Part shown: in pieces, positions 8,044 to 15,443 of the stretch
Layout of the letters: each line of letters opens with the position of its first letter
How positions within the stretch are numbered: position 1 is the stretch's first letter
Assembly (NCBI GenBank): GCA_964451375.1
Contig: CAYVIN010000035.1
Span: 1 to 38,273 of the forward strand
Source of the DNA: JAGXQV01 sp964451375
GTDB taxonomy: Bacteria > Pseudomonadota > Gammaproteobacteria > Burkholderiales > Sulfuricellaceae
Direction of reading: 5' to 3'
DNA: 38,273 nucleotides
Made by a program: the position numbers and the translations under genes
Notes under the pieces: generated by a model
Told to the model about the DNA's origin: nothing
What the model saw: only the letters and a program-made list of their open reading frames with translations
The model's database searches: none

Positions 8044-9048
8044 ATGTGTACAGTTTGCGGCTGCGGCGAAGGCGAAACCACCATCGAGGGACACACCCAT
8101 CCCCACACCCATGCCCACGAGCACGACGGGCAGGCGCATAGCCACGAGCACAGCCACCCCCACGATCATGAACACGGTCACGGCCATGAACATAGTCATG
8201 AGCACGGACATGGTCAGGAACATTCCCACGATCACGAGCATAGCCACGGCGACAATGATCTGCATTACGGCCTCGGCGCGGCGCGCGCCCATGCGCCGGG
8301 TATGTCGCAAACCCGCATGGTGCAGATCGAACAGGATATCCTGTCGAAAAATAACCAATACGCCGACGAAAACCGCAAACATTTCGCCGAACATGGCATC
8401 TTCGCCCTGAACCTGGTGTCCAGCCCCGGTTCCGGCAAAACCACCCTGCTCACCCGCACCATCCAGCATCTCAAGGGCAAACACGCGGTGGCGGTGATCG
8501 AGGGCGACCAGCAGACTGCGCTGGATGCCGACCGCATCCGCGCCACCGGGGTCAAGGCCGTCCAGATCAACACCGGCAAGGGCTGCCATCTCGACGCCCA
8601 CATGGTCGGCCATGCTTATGAGCGTCTAGAACTGGCCGACGACAGCCTGCTGCTGATCGAAAACGTCGGCAACCTGGTGTGTCCCGCCGATTTCGACCTC
8701 GGCGAAGCGCACAAGGTGGCGATACTTTCGGTGACCGAAGGCGAGGACAAACCGCTCAAATATCCCGCCATGTTCGCCGCTGCCGACGTGATGTTGCTCA
8801 ACAAGATCGACTTGTTGCCCTACCTCACCTTCAACGTCCCGCTGTGCCTGGAATACGCGCGGCGTATCAATCCCAACATCCAGGTAATTCTGGTTTCCGC
8901 CGTCACCGGCGAAGGCCTCGATGAATGGCAGGCCTGGCTGGAACAAGGCCTGTCACTGGCCAGCCAGCGCAAGGCCGCCGCAGTGGAAACCCTGCATCGC
9001 CGGATCGCCGAACTGGAAGCGGAACTGGCAGCTTTAAAAAATCGGTGA
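8044..9048 (+). CDS. hypB: Hydrogenase nickel-incorporation GTPase HypB
   Basis: A 334-aa GTPase that drives nickel delivery to the hydrogenase. Seen: N-terminal high-affinity Ni motif MCTVCGC (C2, C5, C7); a histidine-rich segment (about residues 17-74, roughly two dozen His, alternating with Glu, Gly, Ser and Asp) for nickel storage; P-loop SSPGSGKT (126-133); the metal-binding GCHLDA; and the guanine-specificity motif NKID. After the GTPase domain there is an extra helical tail of about 30 residues (AAVETLHRRIAELEAELAAL) with a leucine heptad pattern, longer than the usual family end and possibly a coiled coil. ATG at 8044 follows TGGAG. Its stop codon at 9046-9048 lies within the repeat shared with the start of hypF. 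Confidence 0.95.
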   Translation: MCTVCGCGEGETTIEGHTHPHTHAHEHDGQAHSHEHSHPHDHEHGHGHEHSHEHGHGQEHSHDHEHSHGDNDLHYGLGAARAHAPGMSQTRMVQIEQDILSKNNQYADENRKHFAEHGIFALNLVSSPGSGKTTLLTRTIQHLKGKHAVAVIEGDQQTALDADRIRATGVKAVQINTGKGCHLDAHMVGHAYERLELADDSLLLIENVGNLVCPADFDLGEAHKVAILSVTEGEDKPLKYPAMFAAADVMLLNKIDLLPYLTFNVPLCLEYARRINPNIQVILVSAVTGEGLDEWQAWLEQGLSLASQRKAAAVETLHRRIAELEAELAALKNR

Positions 9049-9163
9049 TGGGTAATGGGTGAGGAGTGATGGGTGAGGAGTGACGGCGAGAACGATTTGA
9101 GTCCGAGCGATGACTGCACCGAAGTGGTGTTCCCCATTACCCATCACCCATCACCCATCACCG
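9043..9163. repeat. GGGTGATGGG-type palindromic repeat (family 3) at the hypB-hypF junction
   Basis: The left arm (9043-9066, CGGTGATGGGTAATGGGTGA...) and right arm (9132-9163, CCCCATTACCCATCACCCAT...) are inverted copies around a 65-base spacer. The element contains the hypB stop codon, the likely hypF ribosome binding site (GAGGAG, 9061-9066) and the likely GTG start of hypF, and codes for the first 30 HypF residues. Related copies are at 10328-10403 and 28645-28692. Confidence 0.75.
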
Positions 9164-11535
9164 ACAATTCAATATTACCCATCACGCGAACCATCAGGGT
9201 GCGCGGCACGGTTCAGGGTGTCGGTTTTCGCCCTTTTGTGTATTGTCTGGCTGTCGAACTGGGCTTGAATGGCTGGGTGCTCAACGACGGCGAAGGCGTG
9301 GAAATTGCCGTACACGGTGCGGCCCCCGCCATCGCCACGTTGCTCGTGCGCCTGCGGGAGGAGGCCCCGCCTTTGGCGCGGGTCGATGCGGTCGAAAGCC
9401 GGGCTGCTGAATTAGTCTTGCGGGCGGGTTTCGAGATTCGCGCCAGCCGCGCGGGTCATGCTCACACTGCTGTCACACCGGATGCCGCCACCTGCCCGGA
9501 CTGTCTCGCCGAACTGTTGAACCCTGCCGACCGGCGCTACCGCTATCCCTTCATCAACTGCACCCACTGCGGGCCGCGTTATACCATCACCGCGTTCCTG
9601 CCTTACGACCGCCCCAATACCAGCATGGCGGGGTTTACCCTGTGCCCGGAATGCCGCGCCGAATACCAAAATCCGCTGGATCGCCGCTTTCACGCTCAGC
9701 CCAACGCCTGCCCGGTGTGCGGGCCGCAGGTGTGGTTGGAGTATGGCGATGTTTCACGGATCGGCGAAACCGACCCCATCGCCGCTGCCGTCGCTCTGCT
9801 ACGCGCCGGGAACATCCTCGCGGTAAAGGGCTTGGGCGGCTTCCACCTGATGTGCGATGCCCGCAATGGCGTTGCGGTCGCCGAATTACGCAGGCGCAAG
9901 CAGCGCGAAGCGAAGCCCTTCGCCGTGCTGGCGGCCAATCCGGCTTCACTGTCCGGGCTGGCAAACTGGAGCGCGGATGACGAGGCGCTGTTGTGGAGCC
10001 GTGAGCGGCCCATCGTGCTGGTCGAAAAAACCGCCGAATGTGATCATGCCCTGCCCGGAGTAGCCGATGGCGTGGCCTGGCTGGGCGCGCTGCTACCCTA
10101 CACGCCGCTGCAATGGCTGTTGTTTCACGAAGCGGCAGGCCGTCCGCCGGGGATAGCTTGGCTCGAAGCGCCGCAGGAATTGTTATTGGTGTGCACCTCC
10201 GCCAACCCCGGTGGCGAACCGCTGGTAATCGGCAACAACGAAGCACAGGAACGGCTGGCCGGGATTGCCGACGCCTTTCTGCTGCACGACCGCGACATCC
10301 TGGTGGGATGCGACGACTCGGTGGTCAGGGGTAATGGGGAATGGGTGATGAGTAATGGGAAGGAGGAAAAACCCATCACTCATCACCCATCCCCCATCAC
10401 CTCAACTTTCATCCGCCGCGCCCGAGGCTACACTCCCCGCGCCATCAGGCTTCCCCATTCCGGCCCGGCAGTGCTGGCTTGCGGCGGGTGGTTCAAAAAC
10501 ACCGTGTGCCTGACCCGTGGCGACGAGGCTTTCCTCTCGCAGCATATCGGTGATCTGGACAATGCCGCCACTTGCCGGGCTTTTGAAGACGCGGTGTTTC
10601 ACTTAATGGATGTGCTGGAGATTGCACCGCAGGTTGTCGCTCACGACCTGCACCCGGATTTCCACAGCAGCCGTTTTGCTGCCGCCTTTGCCGCCGAGCG
10701 CGGCTTGCCGCTGGTCGCGGTGCAGCATCACCACGCCCATCTCGCGGCGGTGCTTGCCGAACACCGCGAAACCGGCGCGGCGCTGGGGTTGGCGCTGGAC
10801 GGCGTGGGGTTGGGCGAAGACGGCGGCGCATGGGGCGGTGAATTGTTCCACCTCGACGGCGCGAAATTCAGCCGCTTAGGGTTTCTGCGCCCGCTGGCCC
10901 TGCCAGGCGGCGACCGGGCTGCCCGCGAACCGTGGCGGATGGGGGCGAGCGCCTTGTTTGCGCTGGGGCGCAGCGGGGAAATCGCCACACGTTACGCGGC
11001 GCAACCGGCTGCGCCGATGCTTGGACAAATGCTCGAACGCGGCCTGAATTGCCCGGTCACGTCGAGTTGCGGGCGGCTGTTCGATGCCGCCGTTGGCTTG
11101 CTGGGAGTGATGCCGGTCATGGCATTTGAAGGGCAGGCGGCGATGCTGCTGGAGAGTCTTGCGGCCCGGCATGGGCCGGTTGCACCGTTGGTCGGGGGTT
11201 ACCGGATAAGCGAAGACGGGATCGTGGATTTCCTGCCACTACTTGCGGCGCTGGCGGAAACGCCGAATGCGGAACAGGGCGCGGCGTTATTCCACGCGAC
11301 CCTCGCTGCCGGGCTGGCCGAGTGGGTGAGCCAGACCGCGCAGAAGCAGGGATTAAACAAAATTGTCTTGAGCGGCGGGTGTTTCCTCAACGCGATTTTG
11401 AGCCGCGACCTGGCAGCGGCGTTACGCGCTCAAGGAATGGATGTACTGGAAGCGAATCAGGCCCCGCCCAACGACGGCGGACTGAGCTTGGGGCAAGCTT
11501 GGAAAGCAGTGTTGGAAACAGTTTTGAGTGTTTAG
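9073..11535 (+). CDS. hypF: Carbamoyltransferase HypF with repeat-derived insertions
   Basis: An 820-aa enzyme that uses carbamoyl phosphate and ATP to pass a carbamoyl group to the HypE C-terminal cysteine, the source of the cyanide ligands. Seen: acylphosphatase domain (about 38-125; VRGTVQGVGFRPFVY); two zinc fingers (CPDC...CTHC and CPEC...CPVC); a YrdC-like domain (about 230-410); and a Kae1-like domain with HHHAHLAAVLAEH and LSGGCFLN. Two parts are not ancestral: about 36 N-terminal residues and a block at about residues 419-444 are encoded by palindromic repeats, and both carry PITHHPSPIT (residues 21-30 and 434-443). The insert falls between DDSVVR and FIRRARGYTP, a likely linker. The start is a GTG at 9073 after GAGGAG. 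The stop codon lies in a family 2 repeat. The reading frame is intact. Confidence 0.93.
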   Translation: MRSDGENDLSPSDDCTEVVFPITHHPSPITDNSILPITRTIRVRGTVQGVGFRPFVYCLAVELGLNGWVLNDGEGVEIAVHGAAPAIATLLVRLREEAPPLARVDAVESRAAELVLRAGFEIRASRAGHAHTAVTPDAATCPDCLAELLNPADRRYRYPFINCTHCGPRYTITAFLPYDRPNTSMAGFTLCPECRAEYQNPLDRRFHAQPNACPVCGPQVWLEYGDVSRIGETDPIAAAVALLRAGNILAVKGLGGFHLMCDARNGVAVAELRRRKQREAKPFAVLAANPASLSGLANWSADDEALLWSRERPIVLVEKTAECDHALPGVADGVAWLGALLPYTPLQWLLFHEAAGRPPGIAWLEAPQELLLVCTSANPGGEPLVIGNNEAQERLAGIADAFLLHDRDILVGCDDSVVRGNGEWVMSNGKEEKPITHHPSPITSTFIRRARGYTPRAIRLPHSGPAVLACGGWFKNTVCLTRGDEAFLSQHIGDLDNAATCRAFEDAVFHLMDVLEIAPQVVAHDLHPDFHSSRFAAAFAAERGLPLVAVQHHHAHLAAVLAEHRETGAALGLALDGVGLGEDGGAWGGELFHLDGAKFSRLGFLRPLALPGGDRAAREPWRMGASALFALGRSGEIATRYAAQPAAPMLGQMLERGLNCPVTSSCGRLFDAAVGLLGVMPVMAFEGQAAMLLESLAARHGPVAPLVGGYRISEDGIVDFLPLLAALAETPNAEQGAALFHATLAAGLAEWVSQTAQKQGLNKIVLSGGCFLNAILSRDLAAALRAQGMDVLEANQAPPNDGGLSLGQAWKAVLETVLSV
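10328..10403. repeat. Palindromic repeat inserted in frame inside hypF
   Basis: Arms 10328-10359 (GGGGTAATGGGGAATGGGTG...) and 10372-10403 (CCCATCACTCATCACCCATC...) are 32 bases each and match at 28 of 32 positions as reverse complements, around a 12-base loop (AAGGAGGAAAAA after the first A). The element keeps frame and adds about 25 residues to HypF. It belongs to the family found at 9043-9163. Confidence 0.88.
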
Positions 11536-11617
11536 TGCTTAGTTGTGGAATGCGCTGCGCGCATGACTGAATCGCGACGCGCGTCGCGCGGCGACATCAA
11601 CTAAACACTAAACACTC
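11526..11617. repeat. AT-rich palindromic repeat (family 2) between convergent genes
   Basis: GAGTGTTTAGTGCTTAGTT (11526-11544) and AACTAAACACTAAACACTC (11599-11617) are inverted copies with 18 of 19 matches, around a GC-rich middle full of CGCG units. A further ACTAAACACT follows. This copy is not split by a MITE. It gives hypF its stop codon (TAG, 11533-11535) and, lying between converging genes, could act as a shared terminator. Confidence 0.8.
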
Positions 11618-11634
11618 AAAACTAAACACTGCCC

Positions 11635-11823
11635 TTACTTATCGCTGCCCACGGTCTTCTTGACCACGGTGGTGGTGACATCCACCGCGGTTCCCACCAC
11701 TGCCGCACCAGCCTTGACCGCCGTAGCGCCCACCGACACTGCGGCATCAGCGACCGCAACCACTGCGCAGCCGGAGAGGCTGGACAAGCAAATCAAAAAA
11801 ACCGGAAGAACAATCAGGCGCAC
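11635..11823 (-). CDS. Small lipoprotein of unknown function
   Basis: A 62-aa predicted lipoprotein: signal peptide MRLIVLPVFLICLSSLSGC with lipobox L16-S-G-C19, then a low-complexity Ala/Val/Thr tail (VSVGATAVKAGAAVVGTA) that resembles repeated beta or amphipathic segments. Similar tiny Ala/Val-rich lipoproteins are common in proteobacteria and have no assigned role. It lies 14 bases after the permease stop on the same strand, probably the last gene of the yqjD-yqjE-yqjK-permease row, and converges on hypF. Confidence 0.65.
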   Translation of the reverse strand: MRLIVLPVFLICLSSLSGCAVVAVADAAVSVGATAVKAGAAVVGTAVDVTTTVVKKTVGSDK

Positions 11824-11837
11824 TGTTAAAACTCCAA

Positions 11838-12896
11838 TTAAAACTCCAATTCGCTGTCCACGTCGGTCGAGGCTTCGCGCAACAACACCAGAAACAATAC
11901 CAGGATGACCGGGCCGATGATCAGGCCGAGGATGCCCATACTGGCAATCCCGCCGAAAATCCCGAACAGGATGGCGAGGAAAGGTAATTCGGTGGAACCC
12001 TGAATCAGGCGCGGGCGCACCAGATAGTCGGCCAGCATCAACACTGTGGTGCCCACCGCAAACACCGCAATACCGGACATCGCCGCCCCCTGGGCAAACA
12101 GAATCACCCCGATCAGCGCCAGCAGCAACGGGCCGAGTAGCGGCACCAACGAAACAGCGGCGATCACCATGCCGAGCAACATCGCAGAGTGGACACCGGC
12201 GAAATTGAGCATCAGGCCAATGATGAGGCCCTCACCGAGGCCGACAATCACCAGCCCGTTGACCGCCGAGCGAACCGCCGAGGGGATATGGTAGGCGTAG
12301 GAAGGCCAGCGGTTACGCAGCCATTTGAAACCGACGAAATTGGTTTTGACCAGCAGTTTTTCGCCGTCGCTATAGAAAAAATAAAGTATCCACAACGCAA
12401 AAAACAACATCGCCGCACGGGATGCAACGCCGACCAACGCCGACTGGATGAAATCCTGAATGGCGTCGAGGCGCTCGGTCATCAAGTGCGAAAGCTGGTC
12501 GGGACGGCCCAGGTATTCTTCCCACAGCGGCATCACGTATTGCCCGGCCAGCGGCAGACCGGCCAGCCAGGTGGGGGGCGGCGCGCCTTCGCGGTTGGCG
12601 CGGATCAGAAAGGTGGTGAGGGTTTGCGCATCTTCCACGACGAACACCACCAGGGCGATCATCGGCCCCACCAGCGTAAAAGCCACCAGCAGGGTGGAAA
12701 CCAGCGCCGCCAGATCCTGGCGATTACCCAGACAAGCGAGGATTTTGCGGTGCGTCGGCCAGGTGGTGATGGAGATCACCGCCGCCCAGATGATGGGCAG
12801 CAGAAAGGATTGCAGGACGGTAAAAGCGGCCAGCAATATCAGCCCGGTAAAAATCAGACTGACCAGCGAAAACTGCCACTGGTTATGCTGCATCAC
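11838..12896 (-). CDS. AI-2E/PerM-family membrane transporter
   Basis: A 352-aa integral membrane protein of the AI-2 exporter-like (PerM/YdiK/TqsA) family. Seen: about seven or eight hydrophobic segments, with paired segments at the N-terminus (about 10-45 and 62-90), a soluble stretch (about 90-160), and the conserved C-terminal block of several helices (VSLVPLLGPLLLALIGVILF and GILGLIIGPVILVLFLVLL). The substrate is unknown; only some members export autoinducer-2 and others are antiporters. It overlaps the start side of the yqjK-like gene by 14 bases, so it belongs to the minus-strand row that splits hypF from hypC. Confidence 0.85.
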   Translation of the reverse strand: MMQHNQWQFSLVSLIFTGLILLAAFTVLQSFLLPIIWAAVISITTWPTHRKILACLGNRQDLAALVSTLLVAFTLVGPMIALVVFVVEDAQTLTTFLIRANREGAPPPTWLAGLPLAGQYVMPLWEEYLGRPDQLSHLMTERLDAIQDFIQSALVGVASRAAMLFFALWILYFFYSDGEKLLVKTNFVGFKWLRNRWPSYAYHIPSAVRSAVNGLVIVGLGEGLIIGLMLNFAGVHSAMLLGMVIAAVSLVPLLGPLLLALIGVILFAQGAAMSGIAVFAVGTTVLMLADYLVRPRLIQGSTELPFLAILFGIFGGIASMGILGLIIGPVILVLFLVLLREASTDVDSELEF

Positions 12897-13191
12897 GCAT
12901 CCATTTCCCCAGCGCCGAAGTCTGCCAGCGCCGCCACAGACGCCATACCGTCCAGGCTTTGCCGCTCCAGCGCAAGGCGCGGCGCGGACGCAAGGCGACC
13001 AGCAAAGCCACGGGGGCGACCCAAAGCAACGGATGGGCGCGCAGGGTGCGCACCACTTCGAGGCCCCCGTCCACCACCCGAATCGGCGTTTGCCAGGTCT
13101 GCACCAGCCCGGCCAGTTCGTTGCGCTGCATTTCGGCGCGCATCAAAAGGCGTTCGCGACGACGGAGAAGTTCGATGTGACGGGCATTCAT
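12883..13191 (-). CDS. YqjK-like protein
   Basis: A 102-aa basic protein of the YqjK-like kind: an N-terminal amphipathic, Arg-rich helix (LLRRRERLLMRAEMQRNEL), one weak hydrophobic segment in the middle (HPLLWVAPVALLVAL), and a Trp/Arg-rich tail. Its role is unknown; in enterobacteria yqjK follows yqjD and yqjE, the same order as here. ATG at 13191 overlaps the stop of the yqjE-like gene by four bases. Confidence 0.7.
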   Translation of the reverse strand: MNARHIELLRRRERLLMRAEMQRNELAGLVQTWQTPIRVVDGGLEVVRTLRAHPLLWVAPVALLVALRPRRALRWSGKAWTVWRLWRRWQTSALGKWMRDAA

Positions 13192-13589
13192 GGTGGGGTG
13201 AGACGCCGGCGATCCTTGGCGAGTTCACTCAGGCTTTCGCTGAACAGACGGCTACCTTCGCTGGCTCTACTGCGCGCCAGCAAAACTGCCGCGACACCGG
13301 CTCCAAGAAATAGCAGGGTCAAGGTACCCAGAATAAACAAACGGTGGGTGTCCCAGAACAACACGGTAAGAAACGCGGCCAGAAACAGGATGCCGAGCGC
13401 AATGAAAAACAGGGCCGCGAAGCCCAGCACCAGGATTTGTCCGAGACGGATTTTTTCTTCCTGGATTTCGGTGGAAAGAATTTCCAGACGGGTTTGCGCC
13501 ACGCCAAGCAGCGTGGTCAGCAACCCTTTCAACGAATTCAATACTCCGTGCGGACGGGGAGTTTCCCCGTCCGTGACGTTTTCCGTCAT
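13188..13589 (-). CDS. YqjE-like membrane protein (phage holin superfamily III type)
   Basis: A 133-aa inner-membrane protein with an N-terminal amphipathic region, two adjacent membrane segments (about residues 50-75 and 82-105), and a basic cytoplasmic tail. The pattern LTTLLGVAQTRLEILSTEIQEEK before the first segment is typical of the YqjE family. Despite the holin-related family name there is no phage context; YqjE works with YqjD, a ribosome-associated membrane protein. It lies 10 bases downstream of the yqjD-like gene and overlaps yqjK by four bases. Confidence 0.8.
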   Translation of the reverse strand: MTENVTDGETPRPHGVLNSLKGLLTTLLGVAQTRLEILSTEIQEEKIRLGQILVLGFAALFFIALGILFLAAFLTVLFWDTHRLFILGTLTLLFLGAGVAAVLLARSRASEGSRLFSESLSELAKDRRRLTPP

Positions 13590-13599
13590 ATCCGGCAGC

Positions 13600-13923
13600 C
13601 TAGCGGCGACCGATCAACATACCCAGCAACACCCCCACGCCGGCGGCGATGCCGACGGCTTTCCAGGGGTTGGCGCGGACGTATTGGTCGGTAGCGTCGG
13701 CAGCCTGCTTGGCGCGGACGGCAACGGCTTCTTCGAGGGCTGCCAGCTTGACCTTGGCTTCGCTCAAATGGGCTTCGATGCGGGCGCGGGCGGCAACGGC
13801 TTTGTCGCTGGCGTCCTGGGCGGTGGCCTTGAGCAGTTCTTCTGCGTCGGCGATAACCACCTTGAAATCGGCGATAAGTTTTTGTTTGGTGACGCTGTCG
13901 GTGTTTTCGATTTCGGTGTACAT
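13600..13923 (-). CDS. YqjD/ElaB-family (DUF883) membrane-anchored protein
   Basis: A 107-aa protein with an N-terminal, strongly helical, charged region (about residues 8-80, rich in Ala, Lys and Glu) and a C-terminal glycine-rich membrane anchor (RANPWKAVGIAAGVGVLLGM then IGRR), the hallmark of the DUF883 family. E. coli YqjD and ElaB bind ribosomes at the inner membrane in stationary phase; the same role here is inferred from family. I use the ATG at 13923, preceded by AGGAAC; upstream in-frame codons lack a binding site. It heads the minus-strand row and is divergent from hypC across 151 bases. Confidence 0.85.
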   Translation of the reverse strand: MYTEIENTDSVTKQKLIADFKVVIADAEELLKATAQDASDKAVAARARIEAHLSEAKVKLAALEEAVAVRAKQAADATDQYVRANPWKAVGIAAGVGVLLGMLIGRR

Positions 13924-14074
13924 GATTGTTCCTGAAAGTGATTGCAAAAAACGATAGGGTACAGACCTTGTCGGGCTAAAGCAATCCAGCCCGTCCGGCG
14001 CGCCCCTCCCTGCCTGCACTCTCAGTATAGTGTGTTTGCGTGGTATGCTGTGCGCCTGCTCTGGAGTATCTCTC

Positions 14075-14305
14075 ATGTGTCTGGCTATCCCCGCGCGAGT
14101 CGCGGAAATCCTCGAAAATGATCAAGCCATCGTCGATCTCGGCGGGGTGCGCAAGGAAATTTCGCTGGCGCTGGTGAGCGACGTGCAAGTCGGCGATTAC
14201 GTGATTCTTCACGTCGGCTATGCGCTCAACCGCCTTGACCCTGATGAGGCGGAAAAAACCCTGAAGTTATTCGCCGAAATCGAAGCCGCGCCGCTTCCCG
14301 CCTGA
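14075..14305 (+). CDS. hypC: Hydrogenase maturation chaperone HypC (copy 1)
   Basis: A 76-aa chaperone that with HypD carries iron and its CN/CO ligands and delivers them to the large subunit. The start MCLAIPARV carries the essential Cys2; ATG 14075 follows GGAG at 14063-14066. GGVRKEISLALV and VGDYVILHVGYAL are standard. It is one base from hypD. A second family member at 27896-28141 lies in the structural operon; in E. coli HypC and HybG divide the hydrogenases between them, so this copy may serve another enzyme or act generally. Confidence 0.94.
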   Translation: MCLAIPARVAEILENDQAIVDLGGVRKEISLALVSDVQVGDYVILHVGYALNRLDPDEAEKTLKLFAEIEAAPLPA

Positions 14306-14306
14306 A

Positions 14307-15443
14307 ATGAAATACGTCGATGAATTCCGCGACGGCGCGCTGGCGCAGAAAATCGCCGCGTCGGTGCGCCGCGAGGCCGATCCCGCGCGTTGCTACAATT
14401 TGATGGAATTTTGCGGAGGCCATACCCACGCGATTTTTCGTTATGGCATCCAGGATTTGCTGCCCCCTAGTGTGCGCCTGATTCATGGCCCCGGATGCCC
14501 GGTGTGTGTGCTGCCTATTGGCCGCATCGACAGCGCCATTCGTCTCGCCCAGACGCCGGGCGTGATTCTCTGTTCCTACGGCGACATGTTGCGGGTGCCC
14601 GGTTCGGAACGCCTCAGTCTGCTCAAGGCCAAGGCCGGTGGCGGCGACATCCGCATGGTGTATTCGGTCGCCGACGCGCTGAAAATATCCCTGGACAATC
14701 CCGAAAAACAGGTGGTGTTCTTCGCCATCGGTTTCGAGACCACCACGCCGCCTACTGCGGTGGCGATTCTCCAGGCGGAAAAGCTCGGGCTGCAAAACTT
14801 CTCGGTGTTCTGCAACCACGTTCTCACCCCGGCGGCGATTTCCAACATTCTCGAATCGCCGGAAGTGCGCAAACTGGGGATATTGCCGCTGGATGGCTTC
14901 ATCGGCCCGGCGCATGTCTCCACCGTGATCGGCAGCCGCCCCTACGAATATTTCGCCTATGAATACCGGCGTCCGGTAGTGATTGCCGGCTTTGAGCCGC
15001 TCGACGTGATGCAGGCGATATTGATGCTGGTGCGCCAGTTAAACGATGGGCGGGCGGAAGTGGAAAACGAGTTTTCCCGCGCCGTGACCCGCGACGGCAA
15101 TCTCAAGGCCCAGCAAAAAGTCGCGGAAGTTTTCGAACTACGCCGTAGCTTCGAGTGGCGAGGCTTAGGCGTGGTGCCGTATAGCGGCTTGAAGATCAAA
15201 AAACGCTACGCCGCTTTCGACGCCGAATTGCGTTTTGAGTTGCCCTACCGCCAGGTTGCCGACCATCAGGCCTGTGAATGCGGCGCGATCATCCGGGGGG
15301 TGAAACGTCCGCTCGACTGCAAGCTGTTCGGCACGGTGTGCACCCCGGAAAATCCGGTCGGCTCGTGTATGGTGTCATCGGAAGGCGCGTGTGCGGCCTA
15401 TTACACCTATGGCCGTTACAAGGAGGCCGACCGGCATGGCTGA
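14307..15443 (+). CDS. hypD: Hydrogenase maturation Fe-S protein HypD
   Basis: A 378-aa [4Fe-4S] protein on which the Fe(CN)2CO group is assembled together with HypC. Seen: FCGGHTHAIFRYG near residue 35, the redox-active HGPGCPVCVLP, the central GFETTTPPTA, and the C-terminal cluster-binding set CECGAIIRGVKRP, DCKLFGTVC, GSCMVSSEGAC. Length is normal. ATG at 14307 is one base after the hypC stop, and the 3' end overlaps the next gene by eight bases, so the hypC-hypD-cysteine protein-hypE block is one translational unit. Confidence 0.96.
   Translation: MKYVDEFRDGALAQKIAASVRREADPARCYNLMEFCGGHTHAIFRYGIQDLLPPSVRLIHGPGCPVCVLPIGRIDSAIRLAQTPGVILCSYGDMLRVPGSERLSLLKAKAGGGDIRMVYSVADALKISLDNPEKQVVFFAIGFETTTPPTAVAILQAEKLGLQNFSVFCNHVLTPAAISNILESPEVRKLGILPLDGFIGPAHVSTVIGSRPYEYFAYEYRRPVVIAGFEPLDVMQAILMLVRQLNDGRAEVENEFSRAVTRDGNLKAQQKVAEVFELRRSFEWRGLGVVPYSGLKIKKRYAAFDAELRFELPYRQVADHQACECGAIIRGVKRPLDCKLFGTVCTPENPVGSCMVSSEGACAAYYTYGRYKEADRHG

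Noticed and set aside
9043..10403. GGGTGATGGG / CCCATCACCC repeats as a CRISPR array
   Set aside because: The units are short, contiguous and arranged as inverted arms with no regular unique spacers, and no cas genes are present.
10328..10403. hypF as a frameshifted or broken gene because of the insert
   Set aside because: The frame is open from start to stop, and all expected motifs lie in one frame on both sides of the insert.
13188..13589. A phage or holin remnant
   Set aside because: The protein is YqjE-like and lies in the normal yqjD-yqjE-yqjK order; no other phage genes are nearby.
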